Shown here one piece after another: positions 43,807-51,181 of a stretch of 52,932 nt of DNA (its first letter is position 1; each line of letters opens with the position of its first letter). A program made the position numbers and the translations under genes. The notes below the pieces were generated by a model. It saw nothing but the letters and a program-made list of their open reading frames with translations. It made no database searches and was not told where the DNA came from. The DNA is from Syntrophomonas sp. UBA5432 (lineage in GTDB: Bacteria; Bacillota; Syntrophomonadia; Syntrophomonadales; Syntrophomonadaceae): NCBI GenBank assembly GCA_002424365.1, contig DIRQ01000052.1, forward strand, positions 1 to 52,932. Direction: 5' to 3'.

Positions 43807-44949
43807 ATGGCCACAAAAAGAGATTTCTATGAGGTTCTGGGAGTATCAAAAAATGCTACCGCGGAAGATATAAAAAAAGCTTACCGGCAGATGGCGCGTA
43901 AATATCATCCTGACGTAAACCGGGATGATCCCAATGCGGCCGATAAGTTTAAAGAGGTAAACGATGCCTACGAAGTACTCAGTGACGACAACAAAAAGGC
44001 AGCTTATGACCGCTTTGGGCATGATGCCTTTGATCCAACTCGTAACGCTGGTGGATTCGGCGGAGGGTTCGGAGGTTTTGGCGACATGGGTGGCTTTGGT
44101 GATATCTTTGACCTTATTTTTGGCGGCACCGGCGCTACCGGAAGGCGTACTCGTACCGGACCGCAACGGGGTGCGGATCTGGAGATGCGCCTGGAGGTTA
44201 ACTTTGAAGACGCGGTTTTTGGTATGGAAAAGGATATTGAACTACCTCGGGTGGAAAAATGCGATAAATGTAACGGTAGTGGTGCCGAGCCTGGTTCCAA
44301 TGTTAAAACCTGTCCTGATTGTCATGGTAGTGGTCAGGTACGCAGCGTACAGAGCACGCCTTTTGGACGCTTTGAAACCGTACGTCCCTGCAGCAGGTGC
44401 CATGGTGAAGGGAAAATTATCGAAAAGCCTTGCTCTGCCTGTCGAGGTAATGGTCAGGTTCGAAAAACTCGAAAGATTCAGGTTAGAATTCCCGCCGGTG
44501 TGGACAGTGGTTCCCGCTTAAGAATTCAAAATGAAGGCGAACAGGGTATTCGGGGTGGCCCACCCGGGGATCTTTATATAACCATACTGGTACGACCGCA
44601 TCCGCGTCTGCAAAGAGACGGCTATAATCTGATTGCCACTCAGAGCATTGATTTTGTGCAGGCTGCATTGGGAGCGCAGGTGGAGATACCTTTATTAGGA
44701 GGAGCCAGCCATGTGCTTAATATCCCCGAAGGAACTCAACCGGGTGATGTTATTACAGTAAGGGGTAAAGGAATACCTCACTTGCATAGTCATCGCCAGG
44801 GAGATTTGAGGGTAGTAATAGAAGTTACTATCCCCAAACGCTTGAGTAAGAGGCAGAAGGAACTGCTTATGGCCTTTAATGATGATAACGAAGAGGAAAA
44901 GGCCGGTAAGAAAGGAATATTTGATAAGTTCAAAGATGCAATGGGATAA
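43807..44949 (+). CDS. dnaJ: Chaperone DnaJ (Hsp40, type I)
   Basis: DnaK co-chaperone of 380 residues. The J domain has His34-Pro35-Asp36, the Gly/Phe-rich linker spans about 76-105, and the four zinc repeats CDKCNGSG, CPDCHGSG, CSRCHGEG and CSACRGNG are complete. The C-terminal substrate-binding domains follow. This is the full type I architecture. GGAAGGTGGGG precedes ATG 43807. Last classical chaperone gene of the operon; prmA follows after 51 bases with a hairpin between. Confidence 0.97.
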   Translation: MATKRDFYEVLGVSKNATAEDIKKAYRQMARKYHPDVNRDDPNAADKFKEVNDAYEVLSDDNKKAAYDRFGHDAFDPTRNAGGFGGGFGGFGDMGGFGDIFDLIFGGTGATGRRTRTGPQRGADLEMRLEVNFEDAVFGMEKDIELPRVEKCDKCNGSGAEPGSNVKTCPDCHGSGQVRSVQSTPFGRFETVRPCSRCHGEGKIIEKPCSACRGNGQVRKTRKIQVRIPAGVDSGSRLRIQNEGEQGIRGGPPGDLYITILVRPHPRLQRDGYNLIATQSIDFVQAALGAQVEIPLLGGASHVLNIPEGTQPGDVITVRGKGIPHLHSHRQGDLRVVIEVTIPKRLSKRQKELLMAFNDDNEEEKAGKKGIFDKFKDAMG

Positions 44950-44950
44950 G

Positions 44951-44979
44951 GCAAACAAGGGGACGGTCGTGTTGTTTGC
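44951..44979. repeat. Palindromic element with GGGGACGGT core between dnaJ and prmA
   Basis: GCAAACAA (44951-44958) and TTGTTTGC (44972-44979) flank a core with GGGGACGGTCG. The arms differ from those of the other short repeats, but the core is shared. The hairpin after prmA uses similar arms (AGCAAACA/TGTTTGCT). Confidence 0.7.
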
Positions 44980-45000
44980 TAAGTTGATAGAGGTGCAAAT

Positions 45001-45927
45001 ATGAAATGGAAAGAAATCAGCGTACTTACCGAAGGCATATGTGTCGAAGCTATTGCCGGTATATTTCATCGTCTGGGATCAGGCGGGGTAGTCATTGAAG
45101 ACCCCCAGGCAGCTCGAAAATATGTTAACGCCGAGAACTGGGAATCCAGGTCGGTATCACCAGATTTCCTGGACCATGAATTTGTGGTGGTTAAGGCTTA
45201 TTTTCATGAAGATAAAGAGGTTATGGACGAGTTTTATACCTGTCTGGAAGCGGTAAAGGATAACTTTAACCACCCGAAACTTAAGGTTTTTATAGATGAG
45301 GTAAAAAATGAGGATTGGGAGCAGTCCTGGAAAAAATACTACCATACGTTTAAAGTTGGTGACCGGCTGGTAATTAAACCTTCCTGGGAAGATTACCTTA
45401 CGCAGGATGGGGAGGTTGTAATTGAAATAGACCCGGGCATGGCCTTTGGAACCGGCATCCATGCCTCGACCCGTTTTTGCCTGCGCTTTGTTGACCAGTA
45501 TGTCAAAGGTGGGGAATATATAGTAGATGCCGGATGTGGTTCCGGTATCCTTTCTATCGGTGCAGCCAAATTGGGTGCCCGTTCCATATTTGCTATGGAT
45601 GTTGATGATGTGGCAGTCAAAGTAGCACGGGAAAATATCCTGTTAAATGGTTTACAGGATGTTATCGAAGTTGAAGAGGGAGACATAGTAGAGGTTTTGC
45701 ATAGCAAAAAAGCCGATATGATACTGGCCAATATAACGGCCGAAGTGGTAATCCATCTTATTCCCGAAGCGGCAAAAGTACTGCCCTCCGGAGGCTATTT
45801 CTTCGGCTCCGGCATAGTAGACAGCCGCTGGCCCGGAGTAGAACAACAACTGCATAAACACGGTTTTATTATAGAACAGGTATTGAATGACGTAGACTGG
45901 ATAGGTGTTGCCGCCCGCAAAGCATAG
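45001..45927 (+). CDS. prmA: Ribosomal protein L11 methyltransferase
   Basis: Transfers methyl groups from SAM to L11. The 308-residue protein has an N-terminal substrate-recognition region and a Rossmann methyltransferase domain with motif I VDAGCGSGILSIGAAKLGA (Asp176) and ILANITAEVV as the catalytic NPPF-like motif. Another signature is DPGMAFGTGIHASTRFCL. GAGGTG precedes ATG 45001. It follows dnaJ and precedes rsmE, as in Bacillus. Confidence 0.96.
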   Translation: MKWKEISVLTEGICVEAIAGIFHRLGSGGVVIEDPQAARKYVNAENWESRSVSPDFLDHEFVVVKAYFHEDKEVMDEFYTCLEAVKDNFNHPKLKVFIDEVKNEDWEQSWKKYYHTFKVGDRLVIKPSWEDYLTQDGEVVIEIDPGMAFGTGIHASTRFCLRFVDQYVKGGEYIVDAGCGSGILSIGAAKLGARSIFAMDVDDVAVKVARENILLNGLQDVIEVEEGDIVEVLHSKKADMILANITAEVVIHLIPEAAKVLPSGGYFFGSGIVDSRWPGVEQQLHKHGFIIEQVLNDVDWIGVAARKA

Positions 45928-45976
45928 AGCAAACAACGGGTTGACACCCTTGTCAACCAGGTTATCCTGTTTGCTC
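45927..45976 (+). repeat. Two-level hairpin between prmA and rsmE
   Basis: GAGCAAACA (45927-45935) pairs with TGTTTGCTC (45968-45976), enclosing a perfect inner stem GGTTGACA/TGTCAACC (45939-45946 with 45951-45958). The outer stem begins on the last base of the prmA stop codon and ends just before the rsmE ribosome site. No T run follows, so processing or translation control is more likely than termination. Confidence 0.7.
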
Positions 45977-46744
45977 CGTCAGGAGAGTGTTATCAAAATT
46001 CACCGCTTTTTTATTTCTTCCCAGAACATAAAAGGAAATACTGTAAGTATAGACCCGGAAGAAGCCCGGCATATAGAAAAAGTCTTACGCCTTAATACCG
46101 GGGATATAGTGGTGTGCTTTGATGGAAGCGGACGGGAATACCAGGTCCGGTTGGTAGGCAGGGAAAATGGTATTTTAACCGGGCAAATAATACATACTGG
46201 TTTGCGTGAAAGCGAACCGGCTTTAAAACTATACCTGGCCCAGGGTATAGCTAAAGGCGAAAAAATGGATACTATAATACAGAAATCAGTAGAGATAGGT
46301 GTATGTGCTATTTATCCGGTAAGCTCTGACCGTAGCGTAGTAAGGCTGACGGAAGATAAAGCTGAAAAAAGGGTACAGCGCTGGCAGTCCATTGCCCGCG
46401 AAGCCTGTAAACAATGCCGTCGTAATCTAATCCCGCAGGTAATGCCGATTATGAATTTCACCTCTCTACTCCAGGAAATAGGTGACAAACCTGCCATTAT
46501 GCTATATGAGAATGAGGACCAGACCAGCCTAAAATCACTATTAACAAAGCAGTTAAGGGAAATAGGTGGGCAAGAAATATTCATACTTATCGGTCCGGAA
46601 GGCGGTTTTTCACCCATGGAAGTTGAAAGGGCCAGTCAGCAGGGAATATATACCGTCTCCCTAGGCCCGAGAATACTAAGAACTGAAACTGCTGGCCTGG
46701 TTGCTGCCAGCATCATACTATATGAATATGGGGATTTAGAATAG
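45971..46744 (+). CDS. rsmE: 16S rRNA m3U1498 methyltransferase RsmE
   Basis: SPOUT-class (knotted) methyltransferase for N3 of U1498 in 16S rRNA. Motifs are LYLAQGIAKGEKMDTIIQKS, IGPEGGFSPMEVE and LGPRILRTETAGL. The start is doubtful: the frame stays open back to 45905, inside prmA; TTG 45971 is the closest standard codon. The ribosome site AGGAG (45981-45985) lies after it and points to ATC 45992 or ATT 45998, which would give the family-like start HRFFISSQNI. Length about 248-257 residues depending on the start, against roughly 245-250 usual. Confidence 0.92.
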   Translation: MLRQESVIKIHRFFISSQNIKGNTVSIDPEEARHIEKVLRLNTGDIVVCFDGSGREYQVRLVGRENGILTGQIIHTGLRESEPALKLYLAQGIAKGEKMDTIIQKSVEIGVCAIYPVSSDRSVVRLTEDKAEKRVQRWQSIAREACKQCRRNLIPQVMPIMNFTSLLQEIGDKPAIMLYENEDQTSLKSLLTKQLREIGGQEIFILIGPEGGFSPMEVERASQQGIYTVSLGPRILRTETAGLVAASIILYEYGDLE

Positions 46745-46747
46745 CGA

Positions 46748-46784
46748 AGGTGTCAAGGGACGGTTCTTTGATACCTTGACACCT
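46748..46784. repeat. Short palindromic repeat with GGGACGGTT core (best copy)
   Basis: AGGTGTCAAGG (46748-46758) and CCTTGACACCT (46774-46784) form a perfect 11-base inverted repeat around GACGGTTCTTTG. It lies between the convergent rsmE and the LiaF-like gene, and may end transcription there, since no other terminator is seen. Confidence 0.8.
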
Positions 46785-46818
46785 CTAATACATATTATTA
46801 CGCTACCATAATTTGTGT

Positions 46819-47802
46819 TCAGGGAAGCTGGTTGACGCTTATTACCCGCCCTTGATGAATAATCGTCATCTTATAGCGTCCCGAGCCCAGTTTGGCTTGA
46901 GCCTGAATAGCTTCTTCCTTATTGATAGTCTGATTACCTCTAGTCGTTTCCTGGTACTCTTCTTGCGGTCCATCAACTTCCGGCAGTTTAACTTTTAAAG
47001 GTTGCCCGTCCGGGGTAGTCCAGTTCAGATTACCCTTTAAAGAAAGGGGCCGAGGAGACAAGGCATACACCGTAAGATTAGATTGCGGGGCCAGGGTGAT
47101 ATCCAAATCCCCATTTCCTCGGATAAGCCAATCTTTGGTTATCTGTCCCGTCGTAATTTGCAGGGGGGTATCCTGGTGTTCCAGTTCCACTGCCAGTCTT
47201 TCCGGCAGGATCAAAGAATAAGCAGTACCATAACAGTTGTTGGCTGTAGAGAAACGTAGGTTCAAGTAGAGGGTATTACCATCTCTTCGAGTATTAAGCT
47301 GAGTATTTTCTTGCAGTACTTGCTGGGCCTGGGCTTCAGATTGTGCCCTTATGCTCGCTCTGGCATTGCATTGTAGGGAATCCCCCGTACCAGTCCTAAC
47401 TTTTAAGTGCGGCCCATTCTCAGCTTCAATAACTACTTTCTGAATGTTCTTACCCAAAGCTATTTCCTGGTTTGTTTGTAAAGAGTACTGCTTAGAAGTG
47501 ATATTTTCCTGGATGTAGCTGCTTAATCCGACTTTACCTGCAACCTGCAGCCCCATACCGGTGATGACAATGAAAAAGATAATGAAAATGCTTAAGAGGT
47601 CATACTTGATTTTGCTCTCTTCATCCTTCATAAGATAGCTCTGTAACAATACCTCAACACCTAATATAATGAAGATTACCGGCCACCACTTTAAGATGCT
47701 GCTCACCACCGGGGCTGGTTGAAATTGGGCATAAAGGAGGCCGATGCCGGTGCAAAGCAGGAGCAACCCCATTGAAAATGTGCCTACTCTCCATTGTCTC
47801 AT
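46819..47802 (-). CDS. LiaF-like membrane protein with DUF4097-type external domain
   Basis: A 327-residue protein with an N-terminal block of three to four membrane spans (about 8-105) of the DUF5668/LiaF type, where WWPVIFIILGVEVLL is characteristic, followed by an external beta-rich region (about 110-327) like DUF4097 adhesin-type repeats (LPERLAVELEHQDTPLQITTG in part: PERLAVELEHQDTPL). LiaF-type proteins help sense envelope damage. It is the last of four overlapping genes led by an ECF sigma factor; its ATG overlaps the previous stop (TAATG), with AAAGGAGG upstream. Role inferred from topology and context. Confidence 0.72.
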   Translation of the reverse strand: MRQWRVGTFSMGLLLLCTGIGLLYAQFQPAPVVSSILKWWPVIFIILGVEVLLQSYLMKDEESKIKYDLLSIFIIFFIVITGMGLQVAGKVGLSSYIQENITSKQYSLQTNQEIALGKNIQKVVIEAENGPHLKVRTGTGDSLQCNARASIRAQSEAQAQQVLQENTQLNTRRDGNTLYLNLRFSTANNCYGTAYSLILPERLAVELEHQDTPLQITTGQITKDWLIRGNGDLDITLAPQSNLTVYALSPRPLSLKGNLNWTTPDGQPLKVKLPEVDGPQEEYQETTRGNQTINKEEAIQAQAKLGSGRYKMTIIHQGRVISVNQLP

Positions 47803-48668
47803 TACAAATCCTCCTTTATTTCTTCATCAAGCTTATCGGCGGAGTCGATGGCTATTTCTTGCTCATGTTGCTTTGCGGCCATCCTTGCTTCTTTTCCCTT
47901 GTTTTCTTTCACCTTACTGCCCAGCAGGAGTTTAATACCCCCGCCTATCAGTATCAAGGCTATAAAAGCAGTTTCAATATAATTACGTATGCTGTCACTT
48001 AATAAGTAAGCCAGAGCCGGACCGGCAATGCGCTGTATAATAACCAGCAAACCCAGGGCAATCAAACCCCAGCCCAGCCAGCTTGGATGGGTGGAAAACC
48101 AGTCGAAAAGGGTGGAGGATTCCAGTTGCACTTCTGCCTCGTCTTCCAGCAGATGATAAATATCAAAAACGCTGTAAAACCATATAACTGGTATGACAAA
48201 AGCTAAAATGTTCAGATGCAGCCAGTTGGATACGAGCAGTATCAAGAAAAACCCGGCCATCAATTGGGCCCCCTGTTTTATTAACCCCAGGTACATATGC
48301 CCTGCTCCCGGAATAGCCGAAAAGGCCAGCGCTATTAGCTTCCGGTCGCTGATGAAAAGTAATCCCTTCTCCTCAGTATCTAATATCCTGGTTTCATCGC
48401 CATCAGCGCCAAGTTGTGTATTTCGTTCTGCCAGGCTCAGGGCTTCAGCCAGGGCAATAAACCAGAGTAATAATATAACAAAAACGATAAGGGGGCCAAT
48501 CATGTTGCTGGTCTGATAGCCGATATTTCCCATAGTAATAGCTCCCACACAAAGCCCGACGAAAACACCGAAAAAGACCAGGGCCCGTCTGGTCCATCCC
48601 AGGTAAAGATGACTGAGACCAGGAAGCGGAGATAAAATGAATACCAGGAACTTACTTTTCTTTTTCAC
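47802..48668 (-). CDS. Multi-span membrane protein with duplicated TM2-like motif
   Basis: A 288-residue protein with about seven hydrophobic spans. Two related motifs, SPLPGLSHLYLGWTRRAL (about 13-30) and SAIPGAGHMYLGLIKQGAQ (about 116-134), match the Pro-Gly-x-Gly/Ser-His-x-Tyr-Leu-Gly pattern of TM2-type domains and suggest an internal duplication. The C-terminal 40 residues are charged and cytoplasmic. Its GTG overlaps the anti-sigma stop (TAGTG) and AAGGAGG lies upstream. Function unknown; the coupling to a sigma/anti-sigma pair suggests envelope sensing. Confidence 0.72.
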   Translation of the reverse strand: MKKKSKFLVFILSPLPGLSHLYLGWTRRALVFFGVFVGLCVGAITMGNIGYQTSNMIGPLIVFVILLLWFIALAEALSLAERNTQLGADGDETRILDTEEKGLLFISDRKLIALAFSAIPGAGHMYLGLIKQGAQLMAGFFLILLVSNWLHLNILAFVIPVIWFYSVFDIYHLLEDEAEVQLESSTLFDWFSTHPSWLGWGLIALGLLVIIQRIAGPALAYLLSDSIRNYIETAFIALILIGGGIKLLLGSKVKENKGKEARMAAKQHEQEIAIDSADKLDEEIKEDL

Positions 48669-49147
48669 TACTTAACCTCCTTGTATTTTTCTAAATCTAC
48701 AGTTTTGAGCCAGTCAGTGGTTTTTTCCTGCAGACGAAACGGCCAGTTAAAAAGGATGGTTTCGTACTTGCTGGCAGTCTGTACGGCAGGGTCAAGCTGT
48801 AAATTCATCCGGGTGTGCTCACTCCATGATTGAAATACCCCACCACCGGTTAGCATAATCGTAATTACTGCAGCAACTGCATAGTAGGCTAAAAACCCTT
48901 TTTGAGGGAAGCGGTTCGGTTGCACCTTTTCTTTCCTTGAACTTGCTCTAATCAAATCACAGGTCCGTACGGTAAAGTCAGGGGGGATAAGTGTCCTAGC
49001 TTCTTCCACTGCATTAGCATCTATACCTTCCAGGAACAACTGCAAACAAGTATCACAATTCAGCAAGTGATTTTCCATTAAAGCTTCTTCTTCGTTTATC
49101 TGTCCCTTCCCATAAGCCAACCATTCTTCTTTGCTGAAATGCTTCAT
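48668..49147 (-). CDS. Zinc-finger anti-sigma factor
   Basis: A 159-residue protein with the ZAS-type motif His27-x3-Cys31-x2-Cys34 (MENHLLNCDTC) near the N-terminus, a single membrane span (about 90-108, YYAVAAVITIMLTGGGV) and a short external tail. This is the usual build of an anti-sigma factor that holds an ECF sigma at the membrane. ATG 49147 is chosen because GGAAGGAGGG lies just upstream; the longer frame to 49165 would overlap the sigma gene by 22 bases. Shares its operon with the upstream sigma gene and two membrane proteins. Confidence 0.87.
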   Translation of the reverse strand: MKHFSKEEWLAYGKGQINEEEALMENHLLNCDTCLQLFLEGIDANAVEEARTLIPPDFTVRTCDLIRASSRKEKVQPNRFPQKGFLAYYAVAAVITIMLTGGGVFQSWSEHTRMNLQLDPAVQTASKYETILFNWPFRLQEKTTDWLKTVDLEKYKEVK

Positions 49148-49710
49148 TCTGCTCCCTCCTTCCATCGTTCCCGCAAAAGCCTGCGCGCTCGATAGAGACG
49201 TGACTCTACCGTTTTCAAACTAATACCCTCTTCCCGGGCAATTTGCTGGTAGGATTTGTTCTCAAAATGGTATTTAATCATTACCTGGCTGTATCGGGGA
49301 GGTAAGCTCCGGCACAGGTCTTTCATATGTGACTCCCTTTCCTGTTGGAGAAGCATTTGCTCTGGGCTCATATCCATCACACCAGGTATTATTTGCCTTT
49401 CCATATCACTGTCCACCAATGCCGTCTGCCGGGCTTGTTTACGTTTCCAATCAATGGCCTTATTGGTGGTAATTCGCCCTATCCAGGCTTTCAGGTGGTC
49501 AGGTTGGTACTCGGGAAGAGAACGGTAAAGCTGTAAAAACACTTCCTGGGCAATATCCTGGGCATCATCCGGGTCATTAATAAAACGTAGAATAATAGCA
49601 AAAACATAGGCTTTATACTGGTTTATCAATTCTTCGAATGCTTGCGGATCCCTGGCCAGAAAACCTTCTACCTCATCATGGCAAACCTTGACCACCTCCT
49701 TCCCATACAT
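49144..49710 (-). CDS. ECF RNA polymerase sigma factor (SigW-like)
   Basis: Sigma-70 family factor of about 188 residues. Region 2 includes DPQAFEELINQYKAYVFAI and DIAQEVFLQLYRSLPEYQP, with the segment LKAWIGRITTNKAIDWKRK; region 4 includes LPPRYSQVMIKYHFENKSY and QQIAREEGISLKTVESRLYR. It overlaps the anti-sigma gene by four bases. The start is unsure: ATG 49710 (and 49731) lack a ribosome site, while AAGGAGGT at 49701-49694 lies inside the frame and points to GTT 49686. Likely governs envelope-stress genes, possibly including its own operon. Confidence 0.9.
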   Translation of the reverse strand: MYGKEVVKVCHDEVEGFLARDPQAFEELINQYKAYVFAIILRFINDPDDAQDIAQEVFLQLYRSLPEYQPDHLKAWIGRITTNKAIDWKRKQARQTALVDSDMERQIIPGVMDMSPEQMLLQQERESHMKDLCRSLPPRYSQVMIKYHFENKSYQQIAREEGISLKTVESRLYRARRLLRERWKEGAE

Positions 49711-49731
49711 TAATAATAACGACAGGAACAT

Positions 49732-50209
49732 AAAAAACCCTGCAATTTCTCCGATTTATTTATAACAAGAGTATAAAGAAGTGTTATACCAAGCTATTAA
49801 TAGCTGAATTTGGGCAAGCTGCTTTTGACTAACCCCGGTAAGTTCATATGCTTAAATAAGAAAGTAGACACTGAACATACTGAATGAAAAACACTGAATT
49901 TATTTTATTTAAATTAATTCGAATAAGGTGCACCCCTATTGCTATTTTAATGTGTGGTTATGTCTTACAGTTGGCAGGAATAAAATAGCTGCTTCAAGAA
50001 TTAGTCAAAAGCTGGACTAGACTAGTAAGAAAATAAGCGCTGATAACAAAGTTGTCCTGTTTATTACTCCGAATTAAGAACTTGACTAATTGTCTAGAGT
50101 AAGGGGTAAGGGGTAACCCGATACACCATTTTTTTCAAGGTTGCGTATGCCCTTCAGGGGATTTTTACCAGACATGAAGGGTTAATTAAGTAAAATTGGG
50201 AGGAGTATA
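49732..50209. other. Gene-free divergent region with repeat copy E
   Basis: The 478 bases between the sigma operon (-) and the MBL gene (+) are mostly repeat. The left 100 bases must hold the sigma operon promoter; a TTATAAAT-like -10 is seen near 49757-49764 on the minus strand without a clear -35. A near-palindrome GTATGCCCTTCAGGGG lies at 50145-50160. No coding frame is supported. Confidence 0.5.
49846..50127 (+). repeat. Dispersed intergenic repeat, extended copy E
   Basis: The core (50041-50127) reads TGATAACAAAGTTGTCCTG, AAGAACTTGACTAATTGTC, TAGAGTAAGGGGTAAGGGG. It extends left with GTAGACACTGAACATACTG (49864-49882), ACTGAATTTATT (about 49892) and GTAAGAAAATAAGCGCTG (about 50025), blocks shared in the same order with copy C at 31846-32183. 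The parts between blocks diverge. Confidence 0.78.
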
Positions 50210-51094
50210 ATGAAAAGGTTGACAGATAATGTAATGGTTCTGGGTAATGGTAATTTTAATTACTTCATTGTAGGGCAAAAAGAGGCGACCCTTATAGAAT
50301 GTGGTACCAGTGCAGGGGTAAGCATATTTGCCCGGCAATGGTCAGACCTCGAAAACAAGCCGGATATAAAATACATTCTGGTCATGCATTCTCATTTTGA
50401 CCATGTATGCGGCATTCCAATGTTAAAAGACCTTTTCCCGGCAGCTCAGGTGGTAGCCAGTCAGGTTACCCATAAAATGTTGTCACACGAAAAGTTAAAG
50501 CCGATTTTGCAGAGGGCCGATGCCTTAATTATCGATGCTTACACTAAAAAACAGCTATTGCCAACTATTCCGGGACCGCTTGAAATCGATCGGGTTAAGG
50601 TAGACTTTACCCTTGGTGAAGGGGATACTATTATTGTAGATGATGGCCTAAAGCTAGAGATTATTGAGGCCCCTGGGCATAGTAGCTGCTCTCTGGCTGC
50701 TTATCTGCCTAACGATCAGGTCATGTTTATTTCTGATGCTGGTGGTTACCAGACTCCCAGTGGTATAATGTCTCCGGTTTTTTTCCAGGACTATGATATT
50801 TACCGGGATACGATTAAGAGATTGAGGCAGTATCCCACCGAAGTGCTGGGGGTTGGCCATGGGGAGGTGCCAGTCGGCGCTGAACAGGTACAGCAGTTCT
50901 ACGCTGGGGCTTTAGACGCGGCAATACAAGCTTTTGATTTAATAAAGGAAAAACTTAATAATGGGCAGAGTGACGAATCCATCACTATGGAACTTTACAA
51001 TACGTATATAAAGGTAGATATACCTTACTATCCTCAGGATTTGATGATGGGTTCCGTTTATCAACTAGTCAAAAATGTAAAATCTCGACTCTAA
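50210..51094 (+). CDS. MBL-fold metallo-hydrolase
   Basis: A cytoplasmic metallo-beta-lactamase-fold protein of 294 residues. The metal site His60-x-His62-x-Asp64-His65 (VMHSHFDHVCG) is intact, with the next ligands in APGHSSCS and in FISDAGGYQ, and GHGE near residue 222. The superfamily includes glyoxalase II, lactonases and others; nothing here fixes the substrate. The C-terminal helical part (about 225-294) may be a dimer or substrate-binding region. GGGAGGAG precedes ATG 50210. mtaB follows after 87 bases. Confidence 0.85.
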   Translation: MKRLTDNVMVLGNGNFNYFIVGQKEATLIECGTSAGVSIFARQWSDLENKPDIKYILVMHSHFDHVCGIPMLKDLFPAAQVVASQVTHKMLSHEKLKPILQRADALIIDAYTKKQLLPTIPGPLEIDRVKVDFTLGEGDTIIVDDGLKLEIIEAPGHSSCSLAAYLPNDQVMFISDAGGYQTPSGIMSPVFFQDYDIYRDTIKRLRQYPTEVLGVGHGEVPVGAEQVQQFYAGALDAAIQAFDLIKEKLNNGQSDESITMELYNTYIKVDIPYYPQDLMMGSVYQLVKNVKSRL

Positions 51095-51181
51095 ACCTGG
51101 ACTATTATTTTTTCATACTGTCCAGGCTCTCTAACAATACTATTTTGACGGTACTCGTGCTTCCGAAAGGAGTATAAATAC

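Noticed and set aside
43964..44521. 185-residue open frame overlapping dnaJ in another frame
   Set aside because: Shadow of the Gly- and Cys-rich dnaJ coding region; no ribosome site or family match.
17811..50127. CRISPR array suggested by multiple repeat copies
   Set aside because: Copies are kilobases apart, on both strands, imperfect and without regular spacers; no cas genes are present.
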